DNA of 10,496 bases from Acidimicrobiia bacterium (GCA_030598025.1 JAUVQS010000042.1:1-10496), one strand, 5' to 3'. Counted from the stretch's first letter, positions 1 to 6,512 are shown. Translations and numbers: made by a program. Notes: generated by a model not told the origin, from the letters alone.

Positions 1-1145
1 CTATCGAGGCGCGGATCCGCCATGAGGCGATCGCGATCGACACGGGGCTTGGCACCGTGACCGTCCGGAATCTCACCGACGATTCCGAGGAGACGATCGG
101 TTACGACCAGTTGCTCTATGCCACCGGTGCTCAGTCAATACGCCCACCTATCGAAGGTATCGATCAGCAAGGCATCTACGAGCTCAGAACACTCGACGAT
201 GCGAAGAAACTGCGAAACGTGGCAACCGGCGGCGCCCGAAGAGCGGTTGTGGTCGGCGGCGGCTACATCGGCCTCGAAGTTGCCGAGGCGTTTCACACCC
301 TCGGAATCGAAACAACCATCGTCACCATGGCTCCCAGCGTGCTGGAGCGAACCTTCGATCCCGATATGGGTGAGAAGATCGGCAATCGGATTCAGGACAT
401 GGGCATCGAACTGATCACCGAACACAAGGTCGAGTGTCTCGAGGGTCGCGACGGCAAGGTCATCGGCGTCGGCTGCTCGGATCGAAGCATCGAAGCCGAC
501 GTTGTCGTTCTCTCTCTTGGAAGCCGTCCTGCCACCCGCTTGGCCGCCGACGCCGGCATCCCGCTCGGAGCCTCCGGCGCCGTCTCGGTCGATGATCGGC
601 AGCGAACACCCATCGACGGTGTTTGGTCGGCCGGCGACTGCGCCGACGCGATGCACCGCATCACGGGCCGCCCGATCAACCTGCACCTCGGCACCGTCGC
701 CAACAAGGCAGGTCGAGTGGCAGGCATCAATCTGGGCGGTGGAGATGCAACCTTCCCGGGACTGCTCGGGACCGCCATCACCAAAGTGCACGACTTCGAG
801 ATCGCTCGTACCGGCTTGGCGGAGTTCGAGGCAGATGCAGCCGGGTTCGAGTATGTCGCGGCAGAAGTCGGAAGCAGGACCGCCGCCCATTACTGGCCGG
901 GGTCTTCCCCGATGCGAATCAAGATGGTCGCAGAACGTGGAACCGGGAAATTGCTCGGCGCCCAGATCTTCGGCGGCACCGGTGCCGGCAAACGAATCGA
1001 CACCGTGGCAGCCGCATTGTGGAGCGAAATGACCGCTTCTGATCTGGCCATGGTGGACCTGGCCTACTCACCGCCGTTCTCGGGTGTCTGGGACCCGGTG
1101 AACATCGCCGCCCGCAAGGTGGCAGCAGCAGCCATTAGCCGTTAG
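1..1145 (+). CDS. CoA-disulfide reductase / NADH oxidase-type FAD flavoprotein (5' end missing)
   Basis: The reading frame is open at the left edge (first full codon at base 3), so the N-terminal FAD-binding segment and the redox Cys of this family lie outside the window. What remains is about 380 residues of a two-dinucleotide-binding-domain flavoprotein. YDQLLYATGA (about 99-128) is the end of the first FAD half. VVVGGGYIGLEVAEAF (about 246-293) is the NAD(P)H Rossmann motif. WSAGDCADA (about 624-650) is the second FAD contact. The C-terminal part from about 760 is the dimerisation domain, ending in an AYSPPFSGVWDP segment typical of CoA-disulfide reductases and NADH oxidases. Family members use NAD(P)H to reduce CoA disulfide, persulfides or oxygen; which substrate applies here cannot be read without the missing Cys region. 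A GTG at 57 is in frame but is internal, because homology continues upstream of it. The gene ends with TAG and converges on the MBL-fold gene. Confidence 0.85.
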   Translation, partial: IEARIRHEAIAIDTGLGTVTVRNLTDDSEETIGYDQLLYATGAQSIRPPIEGIDQQGIYELRTLDDAKKLRNVATGGARRAVVVGGGYIGLEVAEAFHTLGIETTIVTMAPSVLERTFDPDMGEKIGNRIQDMGIELITEHKVECLEGRDGKVIGVGCSDRSIEADVVVLSLGSRPATRLAADAGIPLGASGAVSVDDRQRTPIDGVWSAGDCADAMHRITGRPINLHLGTVANKAGRVAGINLGGGDATFPGLLGTAITKVHDFEIARTGLAEFEADAAGFEYVAAEVGSRTAAHYWPGSSPMRIKMVAERGTGKLLGAQIFGGTGAGKRIDTVAAALWSEMTASDLAMVDLAYSPPFSGVWDPVNIAARKVAAAAISR

Positions 1146-1476
1146 CTGTTCTGCTTCGGGAGGTTGTTGACGGTTGTGTTGGGGTGAGCCTCCCTGGATG
1201 TGTGGTGTTTGCACGCATCACTACAACCAAAGGAGGCTCAACGGGCAGTAACCGCTGCGGCTGCGTAGCATCGGCGCAAGGAGGCGATGCGTTGCATCTA
1301 CGCCGAAATCGAGACGCTCTGCAGTGGATCAACTGCTGCCCGGGATCACGTTCAGCCGAGATCGATCTCGACAACAGCCAGTTCATATTCGTTGCCTGAG
1401 ACCAGGGCAGGGCATGCCCATTCCATCAGCACCAAGGAGAGCCGAAACGGGTAGTTCTCGTGATCCGCCGGCGATG
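1146..1476. other. 331-base gap between convergent genes, no convincing gene
   Basis: This stretch separates the convergent flavoprotein and MBL-fold genes. Only short open frames occur and none has recognisable protein content. The left part contains a symmetric inverted repeat (1171-1254). Next to it, bases 1263-1303 are rich in short complementary segments: GCGTAG (1263-1268) with CTACGC (1298-1303), GCATCG (1268-1273) with CGATGC (1285-1290), and GATGC (1286-1290) with GCATC (1294-1298). It could be a decayed insertion-element end or a structured RNA; I cannot identify either. From about 1310 to 1476 I see nothing. Confidence 0.6.
1171..1254. repeat. Symmetric inverted repeat downstream of the flavoprotein gene
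   Basis: TGAGCCTCC at 1185-1193 is exactly complementary to GGAGGCTCA at 1232-1240. On the same axis of symmetry, CGGTT at 1171-1175 pairs with AACCG at 1250-1254, leaving an unpaired 9-base stretch on each side. Inside the 9-bp stem, further imperfect pairing is possible (GGATGTG..TGGTG against CATCACTACAACC). There is no T-tract after it, so a classic intrinsic terminator is unlikely. A remnant of a transposon end or MITE, or a hairpin protecting the flavoprotein mRNA 3' end, are both possible. Confidence 0.55.
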
Positions 1477-2199
1477 CTAGCCACGAACCAATGCCACGGC
1501 CTCGGCCGGGCTTCCCGCCCAGGGATCCCCGTGCCCGGGCAGGAGCAAGTCGGCCTCCAAAGCGACGATACGGTCGAGTGACGACATGGCCAATTCATGA
1601 TCTAGGTTGAAGCGCTGTTCGATCAGCTGAGGACCCCTGCCTGAACCAATGAGATCCATGGTGATGAGACCGTCCCCGGTGAACAGCAGGCCACGCTCTG
1701 GAACGTGGAACATCGCGTGCCCTTCGGTGTGGCCCGGCGTGTGTACCGCCTCTGGGTGGCCGGGGAGGTCGAGGCGATCACCGTCGCCGAAAGTGTCCAC
1801 CTTGTCGAGGTGTTCGAGCTTCATGACTCCTGCAAGGATCATCGGTAGGAACGTCTTCAGCGCATGGATGTTGAAGATCGGAAGGTCGGAAGCGGATGCT
1901 GCGAAGCGGCCGGTGTAGGTTCCAAGCGCCCGGGACTCTTCAGCTTCGTGCACAGACAGAGACAGGCCGTTGTTCATCGCTTTCTTGCCGAAACCGAGGT
2001 GGTCGGCATGGGAATGGGTGGCCACAATCCCCGCCACCGCCTCGAGGGAAAGCCCGATGGACTCGAGACCTTTGACGAGTTTCGACCACTCGCGAGAACA
2101 CCCTGCGTCGATGACCGTGGCTTGATCGCCGTCACGGAGAATGAAGAAGTTGTGCCCTCGGGTTCCCAGTGAGTACGTATCTGTCGCTACCTGTTTCAT
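1477..2199 (-). CDS. MBL-fold metallohydrolase (glyoxalase II-like)
   Basis: A 240-residue cytoplasmic metallo-beta-lactamase-fold hydrolase with no signal peptide. The complete metal-ligand set is visible: H62, H64, D66 and H67 in THSHADHLG, H157 in TPGHTEGH, D176 in FTGDGL and H223 in LLPGHG. This is the ligand pattern of dinuclear Zn/Fe hydrolases such as glyoxalase II, lactonases and related thioester or ester hydrolases. The substrate cannot be assigned. The N-terminus (KQVATDTYSLGTRGHNFFIL) is the usual first beta strand of the fold, so the ATG at 2199 fits. No Shine-Dalgarno precedes that ATG. A strong ribosome-binding site lies about 70 bases upstream and drives an 8-codon mini-ORF in the same frame that ends 39 bases before this start. 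Directly repeated GCTACCAA octamers also lie upstream. The gene has no co-directional partner downstream. Confidence 0.9.
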   Translation of the reverse strand: MKQVATDTYSLGTRGHNFFILRDGDQATVIDAGCSREWSKLVKGLESIGLSLEAVAGIVATHSHADHLGFGKKAMNNGLSLSVHEAEESRALGTYTGRFAASASDLPIFNIHALKTFLPMILAGVMKLEHLDKVDTFGDGDRLDLPGHPEAVHTPGHTEGHAMFHVPERGLLFTGDGLITMDLIGSGRGPQLIEQRFNLDHELAMSSLDRIVALEADLLLPGHGDPWAGSPAEAVALVRG

Positions 2200-2208
2200 G
2201 GTGGCAAG

Positions 2209-2245
2209 GCTACCAATCGAAAACCCGCGATGAGCCTGCTACCAA
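2209..2245. repeat. Direct repeat GCTACCAA upstream of the MBL-fold gene
   Basis: Two exact copies of GCTACCAA occur at 2209-2216 and 2238-2245, with a start-to-start distance of 29 bases. They lie just upstream of the MBL-fold start codon at 2199. They might be an operator or could be chance. On the minus strand the proximal copy (TTGGTAGC) overlaps a weak -10-like TAGCCT that ends 7 bases before the ATG. Confidence 0.3.
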
Positions 2246-2265
2246 CCGTTGAATCTTGCCGCCAT
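2239..2265 (-). CDS. Possible 8-residue leader peptide ahead of the MBL-fold gene
   Basis: Minus-strand ATG at 2265 begins MAARFNGW followed by TAG. It is preceded by a consensus AGGAGG (2275-2270) with 4 bases between, the strongest ribosome-binding site near this gene. The mini-ORF is in the same frame as the downstream MBL-fold gene and stops 39 bases before its ATG, so ribosomes loading here would terminate and might re-initiate. It could be a regulatory leader, a relic of an N-terminal extension cut by a nonsense codon, or a chance match. No attenuator-type codon run is present. Confidence 0.35.
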   Translation of the reverse strand: MAARFNGW

Positions 2266-2279
2266 GTTGCCTCCTGATT

Positions 2280-2322
2280 CACAGCCTACGCGGATCGAAT
2301 TCTCGACGAAGCGTAGGCTGTG
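2280..2322. promoter_or_regulatory. Perfect 12-bp stem-loop in the 5' region of the MBL-fold gene
   Basis: CACAGCCTACGC (2280-2291) is the exact reverse complement of GCGTAGGCTGTG (2311-2322), with a 19-base loop. On the minus strand it stands only 4 bases before the AGGAGG of the mini-ORF, so it could be part of the 5' leader of the MBL-fold transcript. It may instead end transcription of the broken hydrolase gene on the same strand, but there is no T-tract after it. Confidence 0.5.
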
Positions 2323-2387
2323 CTGTTGGAGAAGATCCTCGACACACTGGCCCGGTGGTTGGGAGGCGAGTAGACCCGCTCCGGAAC

Positions 2388-3519
2388 TCAGCCGCTCGAT
2401 GGGTCGTGACTAACGATGTCAACCTCACGCCACGCAACCCAGGAAGGGCTTCTCACCGTGACAATCCTCACCAGTTGGACCTTCTCCAGCGGAGCATCAG
2501 GTATGAACGAGAGGATGTCGCCTTCGGCCGTCGAGCCCTCGAACGTATGCACGACGTGTAACGGACCGTCGGCGTCCAGAACCCAGATTTCGGGTCGGGT
2601 CGGCCCTTCTGGGTATTGAGCCACGGTGAGTCGAATCTCGTCGACCGAACTCGGCGAAGCCAGAAGGATCTCGAGATATTGTGGGGCGTCTCCGCCTGAT
2701 CCCCACTGAGGACTACCACCATCTATTGCCGCCTCTGGCGGCTCATCCGGCAACGCGCGAGAAGCCGTCGCGGTCGCGGTGGCAGTCAGTGAGTATTCAA
2801 AGAACTCGAACAGGCCCGGAGCACACGGGTCGGGCCGGGCTGATGGCGACAACACTTCACCCACCAAACCCTCGCCGGTCATGGCATGCCAGATGTCTGG
2901 CTGGGCGACCGATATATCCCAACTCCACGTCACCCATCCATCGAAGCCGGCGGTGCATGATTCAACTTCGAGATCATGGAGAGCTTTGGCGGCTGCCTCC
3001 TCAGACGTGTACCAGGTGAAAGCGGCCAGTTCGCCCATCACGATCGGGATATCGTCTCGTTCGGCCATTTGGAAGTTCTCGACATGCTGGACGAGTAGCG
3101 CATGCGGCGGGGTGGGATAGACGTGGAAATCTACGAAGTCGAGATCGGAGTCGAGAGCGGCCACAGCCCGCACCAGCCGATTGTCGTCGTCTCCACGGAA
3201 CCGGTTCGGCCGGTTAGGAGCGAAGAACCCAACCGAGATCAGGGCGGACGGATCAAGTCGGCGAATGGCGTCGCCCGTCTGGGTTATCCAGGAGAGGAGG
3301 CCTTCGTCGACCATGCGTGCTTTGTCCTCCGCGTCCCACACTCGACTTGGTCGTGCTGATGGAAACTGATGGCAAGGTCGCCGAGGTGATCGTGGTCGAT
3401 GGTTTCGACGGCACGGTCGTCGAAGTCGCCGGAACTCGGCCCGACGTACACGAAGCCGTGACGAGAGCCAGCGCGAGAACCCCAATCGCCAAGCATCCGC
3501 GCTGCGGGCTGTTCTTCAT
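2388..3519 (-). pseudogene. Broken lipoprotein glycoside hydrolase (GH5-like half domain + F5/8C-like domain)
   Basis: The 5' part starts at ATG 3519 and encodes a lipoprotein signal peptide: KN..QR, a hydrophobic core, and lipobox VTASC with Cys24. A Thr/Ser/Pro-rich linker follows to about residue 60 (base ~3342). Continuing in that frame gives unrelated sequence and a stop at 3253. From about 3341 a different frame carries recognisable protein: VWDAEDKARMVDEGLL, then SVGFFAP, VDFHVYP, PIVMGELAAF (candidate nucleophile Glu, about 3032-3030) and GWVTWSWDIS, matching the second half of a GH5/cellulase-like barrel. After a short TATATATAS spacer comes an F5/8 type C-like domain (WGSGGDAPQYLEI to PSWVAWREVDIV, about 2705-2406). 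The first half of the barrel, with the acid/base Asn-Glu region, is absent. This fits an internal deletion with a frame change. An assembly error is the alternative. An intact protein would be a surface-anchored glycan hydrolase with a carbohydrate-binding module. Confidence 0.7.
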
Positions 3520-3525
3520 GTCGAA

Positions 3526-3531
3526 AAGATA
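3526..3531 (-). promoter_or_regulatory. Putative -10 element of the broken lipoprotein hydrolase (leaderless)
   Basis: On the minus strand TATCTT lies 6 bases before the ATG at 3519, and no Shine-Dalgarno precedes the ATG. This spacing predicts transcription starting at or next to the start codon, as for actinobacterial leaderless mRNAs. No clear -35 hexamer is seen at 16-18 bases upstream. Confidence 0.4.
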
Positions 3532-3563
3532 CACTTTCAGTTCAACTTCACTCGCTTGGGAGA

Positions 3564-3594
3564 CTGACCGTGCCCAGGTCCGTCGCTCTACAAT
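3564..3594 (+). promoter_or_regulatory. Putative promoter of the nuclease lipoprotein gene (leaderless)
   Basis: CTGACC (3564-3569) resembles a -35 and TACAAT (3589-3594) a -10, with a rather long 19-base spacer. The -10 ends 6 bases before the GTG at 3601. The bases between (GCGCGG) hold no ribosome-binding site, so the transcript probably starts at the GTG. Confidence 0.5.
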
Positions 3595-3600
3595 GCGCGG

Positions 3601-4419
3601 GTGCGTCGCCTGTTCCTTTTCTCCCTGGTCTTGTTCGTTGCCGCCTGTACCGAGGTCACCGGCGATGCGGTTGGATCGTCGAGTGTGCCGGATGGCGACC
3701 GGGCACTGGTAGTACACGTCAGCGACGGGGACAGCCTGATCGTTGAATTCGAGGGCATCGAGCACCGGGTTCGCCTCATCGGGATCAATGCCCCCGAACG
3801 GGACGAATGCTTCGGGAGTGAAGCGTGGGCCCGACTCGAGGCGATGGTTCTCGATCAGCAGGTCACACTCGTGAAGGACGTCGAAACTGAGGACCAATAC
3901 GGCCGGATGCTGCGATATGTCTATCTCGACGGGTCGCTCATCAACGCCGACCTGGTGAAGGACGGGTTTGCTATGGCCCGTTCCTACGAGCCGAACACCT
4001 CCGCCCGAGCTTCTCTGAGCGCAGCCGAGAGCGAGGCCCGCCGGGATCGCCTCGGTTTGTGGGCAGAGGGTGCTTGCGCGGTCTCGGCCAGCGTCCGAAT
4101 CGACCATATCGAAGCCGATGCCCCCGGCCCCGATGACGAGAACCTCAACGGCGAGTGGCTGGAGCTCGTCAACGAAGGAGACAGTCGGGTCGAGCTGAGC
4201 AGCTGGTCGATTCGTGATGCTGAATCGGTCAACCGATTCAGCATCCCCGACGGCGCCGGCTTGGACGCCGGGCAGAGCCTTCGGATCTACACCGGATGCG
4301 GCGACGACAGTCCCGCCGACCTCTTCTGGTGCTCGGCAACGCCCGTCTGGAACAACCGAGGAGATGTCGGCTACCTACTCGACCCGGAGGGAAAGATCGC
4401 AGACCGATCCGATTACTGA
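3601..4419 (+). CDS. Lipoprotein thermonuclease (SNase domain) with C-terminal lamin-tail domain
   Basis: A 272-residue secreted, probably lipid-anchored nuclease. The GTG start is followed by a signal peptide with lipobox FVAAC, modified Cys16. An SNase/TNase domain covers about residues 36-155. Visible catalytic parts are the acidic SDGD (41-44), R58 and E66 in RVRLIGINAPE, and R102 in DQYGR, matching Arg35, Glu43 and Arg87 of staphylococcal nuclease. The position equivalent to the Ca-binding Asp40 is Asn63, a change also found among family members. A lamin-tail domain (LTD, about 165-272) follows, with GEWLELVNEGD, LSSWSIRD, FSIPDG, VWNNRGDVGYL and a terminal Tyr; such domains are common on secreted bacterial nucleases and may bind DNA or the surface. 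Four Cys (70, 159, 233, 244) could form disulfides outside the cell. The start was chosen for the lipobox and the -10 element 6 bases upstream. A perfect 14-bp palindrome lies inside the LTD part. Likely role: extracellular DNA or RNA degradation for nutrients or defence. Confidence 0.9.
   Translation: MRRLFLFSLVLFVAACTEVTGDAVGSSSVPDGDRALVVHVSDGDSLIVEFEGIEHRVRLIGINAPERDECFGSEAWARLEAMVLDQQVTLVKDVETEDQYGRMLRYVYLDGSLINADLVKDGFAMARSYEPNTSARASLSAAESEARRDRLGLWAEGACAVSASVRIDHIEADAPGPDDENLNGEWLELVNEGDSRVELSSWSIRDAESVNRFSIPDGAGLDAGQSLRIYTGCGDDSPADLFWCSATPVWNNRGDVGYLLDPEGKIADRSDY
4216..4245. repeat. Perfect 14-bp palindrome inside the lamin-tail coding region
   Basis: GATGCTGAATCGGT (4216-4229) and ACCGATTCAGCATC (4232-4245) are exact reverse complements separated by only CA. 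In DNA it could extrude as a cruciform. In RNA the 2-base loop would open to 4 bases or more. It encodes RDAESVNRFSI in the LTD fold. Confidence 0.7.
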
Positions 4420-4473
4420 GCACGGACGCGTCCGCCTTGTGCTTCAATGGGACTGTTCAGGCAAACAACGATG

Positions 4474-4480
4474 AAAGGGA
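4474..4480 (+). promoter_or_regulatory. Ribosome-binding site deciding the start of the LEA-like gene
   Basis: AAAGGGA lies 5 bases before ATG 4486. It supports that start over the in-frame ATG at 4471, which overlaps the site and has no ribosome-binding site of its own. Confidence 0.55.
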
Positions 4481-4485
4481 CGAAT

Positions 4486-4821
4486 ATGAGCTTCATGGAT
4501 ACCCTCAAGGGCTGGTTCGGGAAGGCAAAAGAGTCCGCCGGAGAGGCGATGGACAAGGTCGAGGAAGTTGCCGGGGATCTTGGCGAGAAGGCAGCTCCGA
4601 TGGTCGACAAGGCCAAAGACGCGGCCGGCGACGCTTTCGACAAGGCGAAGGACTTCGCGGGCGACGTCAAAGACAAGGTTGAAGACAAGATCGACGACAT
4701 CCGCGGCGAAGGCGACGATACCGCCGCTGAGGCCACCGGGGCGGTCGAAGAAGCAGCCGGCGACGCCGCTGCGTCAGCCGAAGAAAAGGTCGAGGACGTC
4801 AAGGATCAGCTCGACGGCTAA
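4486..4821 (+). CDS. Small LEA-like amphipathic 11-mer repeat protein
   Basis: A 111-residue, highly charged protein with no Cys, a single Trp (W10) and no signal peptide or membrane segment. After a short hydrophobic head (SFMDTLKGWFG) it carries 11-residue repeats of the pattern xKAKxxAGxxx: 12-22, 23-33, 41-51, 52-62 and 63-73, with a 7-residue break at 34-40. This is the signature of group 3 LEA-like proteins (LEA_4 type), which are disordered in water and fold into amphipathic helices on drying or at membranes. Residues 74-100 form an Ala/Glu/Asp-rich tail, ending EDVKDQLDG. In bacteria such proteins are linked to desiccation, osmotic or general stress; that role is inferred here. It lies 66 bases after the nuclease gene and is followed at once by a strong terminator, so it may be the last gene of that transcript or have its own promoter. 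YtxH- or CsbD-like stress proteins are the alternative. Confidence 0.8.
   Translation: MSFMDTLKGWFGKAKESAGEAMDKVEEVAGDLGEKAAPMVDKAKDAAGDAFDKAKDFAGDVKDKVEDKIDDIRGEGDDTAAEATGAVEEAAGDAAASAEEKVEDVKDQLDG
4519..4704 (+). repeat. 33-base/11-residue repeats in the LEA-like gene
   Basis: Two 33-base units (4519-4584) and three consecutive ones (4606-4704) encode 11-residue repeats beginning (G/D)K(A/V)(K/E). The DNA copies differ mainly at third positions and variable residues, so conservation is at protein level and points to old duplication. Confidence 0.65.
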
Positions 4822-4844
4822 CACCCAGCCTGCTATCTATTCGG

Positions 4845-4880
4845 AGCAGGGTGCACCCTCGCGGTGCACCCTGCTTTTCT
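4845..4880 (+). terminator. Strong intrinsic terminator after the LEA-like gene
   Basis: AGCAGGGTGCACC (4845-4857) pairs perfectly with GGTGCACCCTGCT (4863-4875) around a 5-base loop CTCGC, followed by TTTTCT. It starts 24 bases after the LEA-like stop. The T-tract runs into the stop codon of the convergent dehydrogenase gene (4879-4881). On the minus strand the same stem follows that stop codon directly but lacks a T-tract, so termination there would be weaker. Confidence 0.88.
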
Positions 4881-6429
4881 AGTACCAGCGTTCGGCGACG
4901 GTCTTCATCTCCATGAACAGCCTCAAATAGTCGGGGCCGCCGGCCTTGGAGTTCGAGCCCGACATGTTGAATCCGCCGAAGGGTTGAACGCCCACTAGAG
5001 CCCCTGTGATCTTCCTGTTTATGTAGAGGTTGCCCACATGGAAAGAGCGCCGGGCGTATTCGATCCGATCACGGCGTTTCGTGAACACTCCTCCGGTGAG
5101 ACCGTACTCGGTGCCGTTGGCGATCTCGATGGCGTGTTCGAAATCTCGGGCACGAATGACAGACAGCACCGGCCCGAAGATCTCAAACTGGGCGAGCCGG
5201 TGTTCGGGCTCAACATCTGCGAAGACCGTCGGCTCGATGTAGTAGCCGCCGTCTAATTCGACTGCCGATCCACCCAGTACGAGATTTGCCTCCTGCTTGC
5301 CTTTCTCGATCTCTTCGAGAATCGTCCGATGCTGGGCGGCGCTGATGACGGCAGTGACCTGGCCGTTGTCTACGGCGGGACCGATCGAAAGCTCGGAGGC
5401 ATACCGAACGACCTTGTCGAGAACCTCGTCGTGCACCTCATCGACGATGATGAGTCGAGAGCAGGCAGAGCACTTCTGACCCTGAAACCCGAATGCTCCG
5501 GCAACCGCGGCGCGGGCCGCTGCGTCGAGATCGGCGGTCTCGTCAACGACCTGAGCATCTTTTCCGCCCATCTCCATGTAGGCGCGTTTGACCCAGAGTT
5601 GACCGGGATTCACCTTCGCCGAACGTTCGGCGATGCGCAGGCCAACCTCTTTCGATCCGGTGAAGTTGATGAAACGGGTACGTGGATGATCGACCAGAGT
5701 GTCGCCGACGCGACTACCGGGACCGGGGAGAAAGTTGATGACGCCGGGCGGGAAGCCGGCTTCTTCAACCGCCTTCATGAACTGAGCACCAATGACCGGC
5801 GTGGTCGAAGCAGGTTTGACCACGACCGCGTTGCCGGCCGCCACCGGTCCAATCGTCATACCGGCAAGGATGGCCAGAGGGAAATTCCACGGCGGTATCA
5901 CCACACCGACTCCCAGCGGAATCAAGTGTGACTCGTTTTCCTCATTCGGGAACGACGTGACCGACACCGGTTCGGCAAGAGTCAGTCCCTGACGGGCGTA
6001 GTAGTCGACGAAATCGATGGCCTCGGCGACATCTGCCTCGGCCTCGAGGTAGTTCTTCGAAGCCTCGAACGTCTGCCATGCGGAGAACTCGAACTTGCGC
6101 CGGCGCATGATGGCCGCCAGCTTCATGACGGTCCTAGCTCTTGCCTCTGCCGACATCGCCGACCACACCGCGAAGCCATCCCAGGCAGCGGCGATCGCCT
6201 CGTCGGCGGTTTCCGGGGTGGCAGACGCCACCGTTCCGATGACCTCGGATGGATTGGCCGGGTTGACACTCTCGATGTGATCGTCCGTGTCAATCGAACG
6301 ACCTCCGATGATCAGTGGGTAATGCCCACCGAGTTCGGAGCGCACCACTTCAATGGCTCGCCGGTAATTGGCAGCGCTCTCTTCGCTGGAGAAGTCGCTG
6401 TACGGCTCGTTGATGAATGGTTCGAACAC
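4879..6429 (-). CDS. rocA: 1-pyrroline-5-carboxylate dehydrogenase (L-glutamate gamma-semialdehyde dehydrogenase)
   Basis: A 516-residue cytoplasmic aldehyde dehydrogenase, the usual length of the RocA/PruA-type enzyme. It oxidises glutamate-gamma-semialdehyde to glutamate with NAD+, the second step of proline breakdown. Visible parts are PPWNFPLA (Asn182 stabilises the oxyanion), the cofactor Lys205 in VVVKPAS, FTGSKEVG (257-263), general base Glu286 in MEMGGKDAQVVD, nucleophile Cys320 in GFQGQKCSACSR, and EIFGPV (416-421). The signatures EASKN..EAEADVAEAIDFVDYYARQ (about 122-147) and FGFQGQKCSACSR are those of P5C dehydrogenases rather than general ALDHs. The start is GTG at 6429, chosen because GGAGG (minus strand, 6442-6438) lies 8 bases upstream. 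No proline dehydrogenase gene is in this window. A consensus TTGACA lies at 6478-6473 (-), but I see no good -10 at normal spacing. Confidence 0.93.
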   Translation of the reverse strand: MFEPFINEPYSDFSSEESAANYRRAIEVVRSELGGHYPLIIGGRSIDTDDHIESVNPANPSEVIGTVASATPETADEAIAAAWDGFAVWSAMSAEARARTVMKLAAIMRRRKFEFSAWQTFEASKNYLEAEADVAEAIDFVDYYARQGLTLAEPVSVTSFPNEENESHLIPLGVGVVIPPWNFPLAILAGMTIGPVAAGNAVVVKPASTTPVIGAQFMKAVEEAGFPPGVINFLPGPGSRVGDTLVDHPRTRFINFTGSKEVGLRIAERSAKVNPGQLWVKRAYMEMGGKDAQVVDETADLDAAARAAVAGAFGFQGQKCSACSRLIIVDEVHDEVLDKVVRYASELSIGPAVDNGQVTAVISAAQHRTILEEIEKGKQEANLVLGGSAVELDGGYYIEPTVFADVEPEHRLAQFEIFGPVLSVIRARDFEHAIEIANGTEYGLTGGVFTKRRDRIEYARRSFHVGNLYINRKITGALVGVQPFGGFNMSGSNSKAGGPDYLRLFMEMKTVAERWY

Positions 6430-6512
6430 TTTGGCAACCTCCGGGATTGTGCGTCGACGAAAGCCTATTCGATGTCAACCGGCGCGTCATCATCGCGGGG
6501 ACTAGCTTCACA

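Noticed and set aside
135..890. 251-codon open frame on the minus strand
   Set aside because: Antisense to the flavoprotein with no recognisable motifs; shadow frame.
1287..1454. 55-residue ORF in the gap with AAGGAGG just upstream
   Set aside because: The AAGGAGG ends only 2 bases before the ATG, the product has no recognisable features, and it lies in a block of short palindromes that could explain the motif.
2320..2373. 17-codon plus-strand ORF (GTG start) encoding an amphipathic helix-like peptide, LLEKILDTLARWLGG
   Set aside because: No adequate ribosome-binding site, its start lies inside the 12-bp stem, and no promoter is visible. The amphipathic pattern is attractive but too short to support.
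3253..4107. 284-codon open frame on the minus strand
   Set aside because: The part above 3519 is antisense to the well-supported nuclease gene and has no protein-like content; only the part from ATG 3519 (signal peptide and linker) is real and is included in the broken hydrolase.
4424..4433. GGACGCGTCC palindrome between the nuclease and LEA-like genes
   Set aside because: Only 10 bases, GC-rich and without a matching promoter arrangement; could be an operator but nothing supports it.
6473..6478. Consensus -35 hexamer TTGACA (minus strand) upstream of the P5C dehydrogenase gene
   Set aside because: No acceptable -10 hexamer at 16-18 bases; the nearest (CACAAT) is 21 bases away, so no promoter was called.
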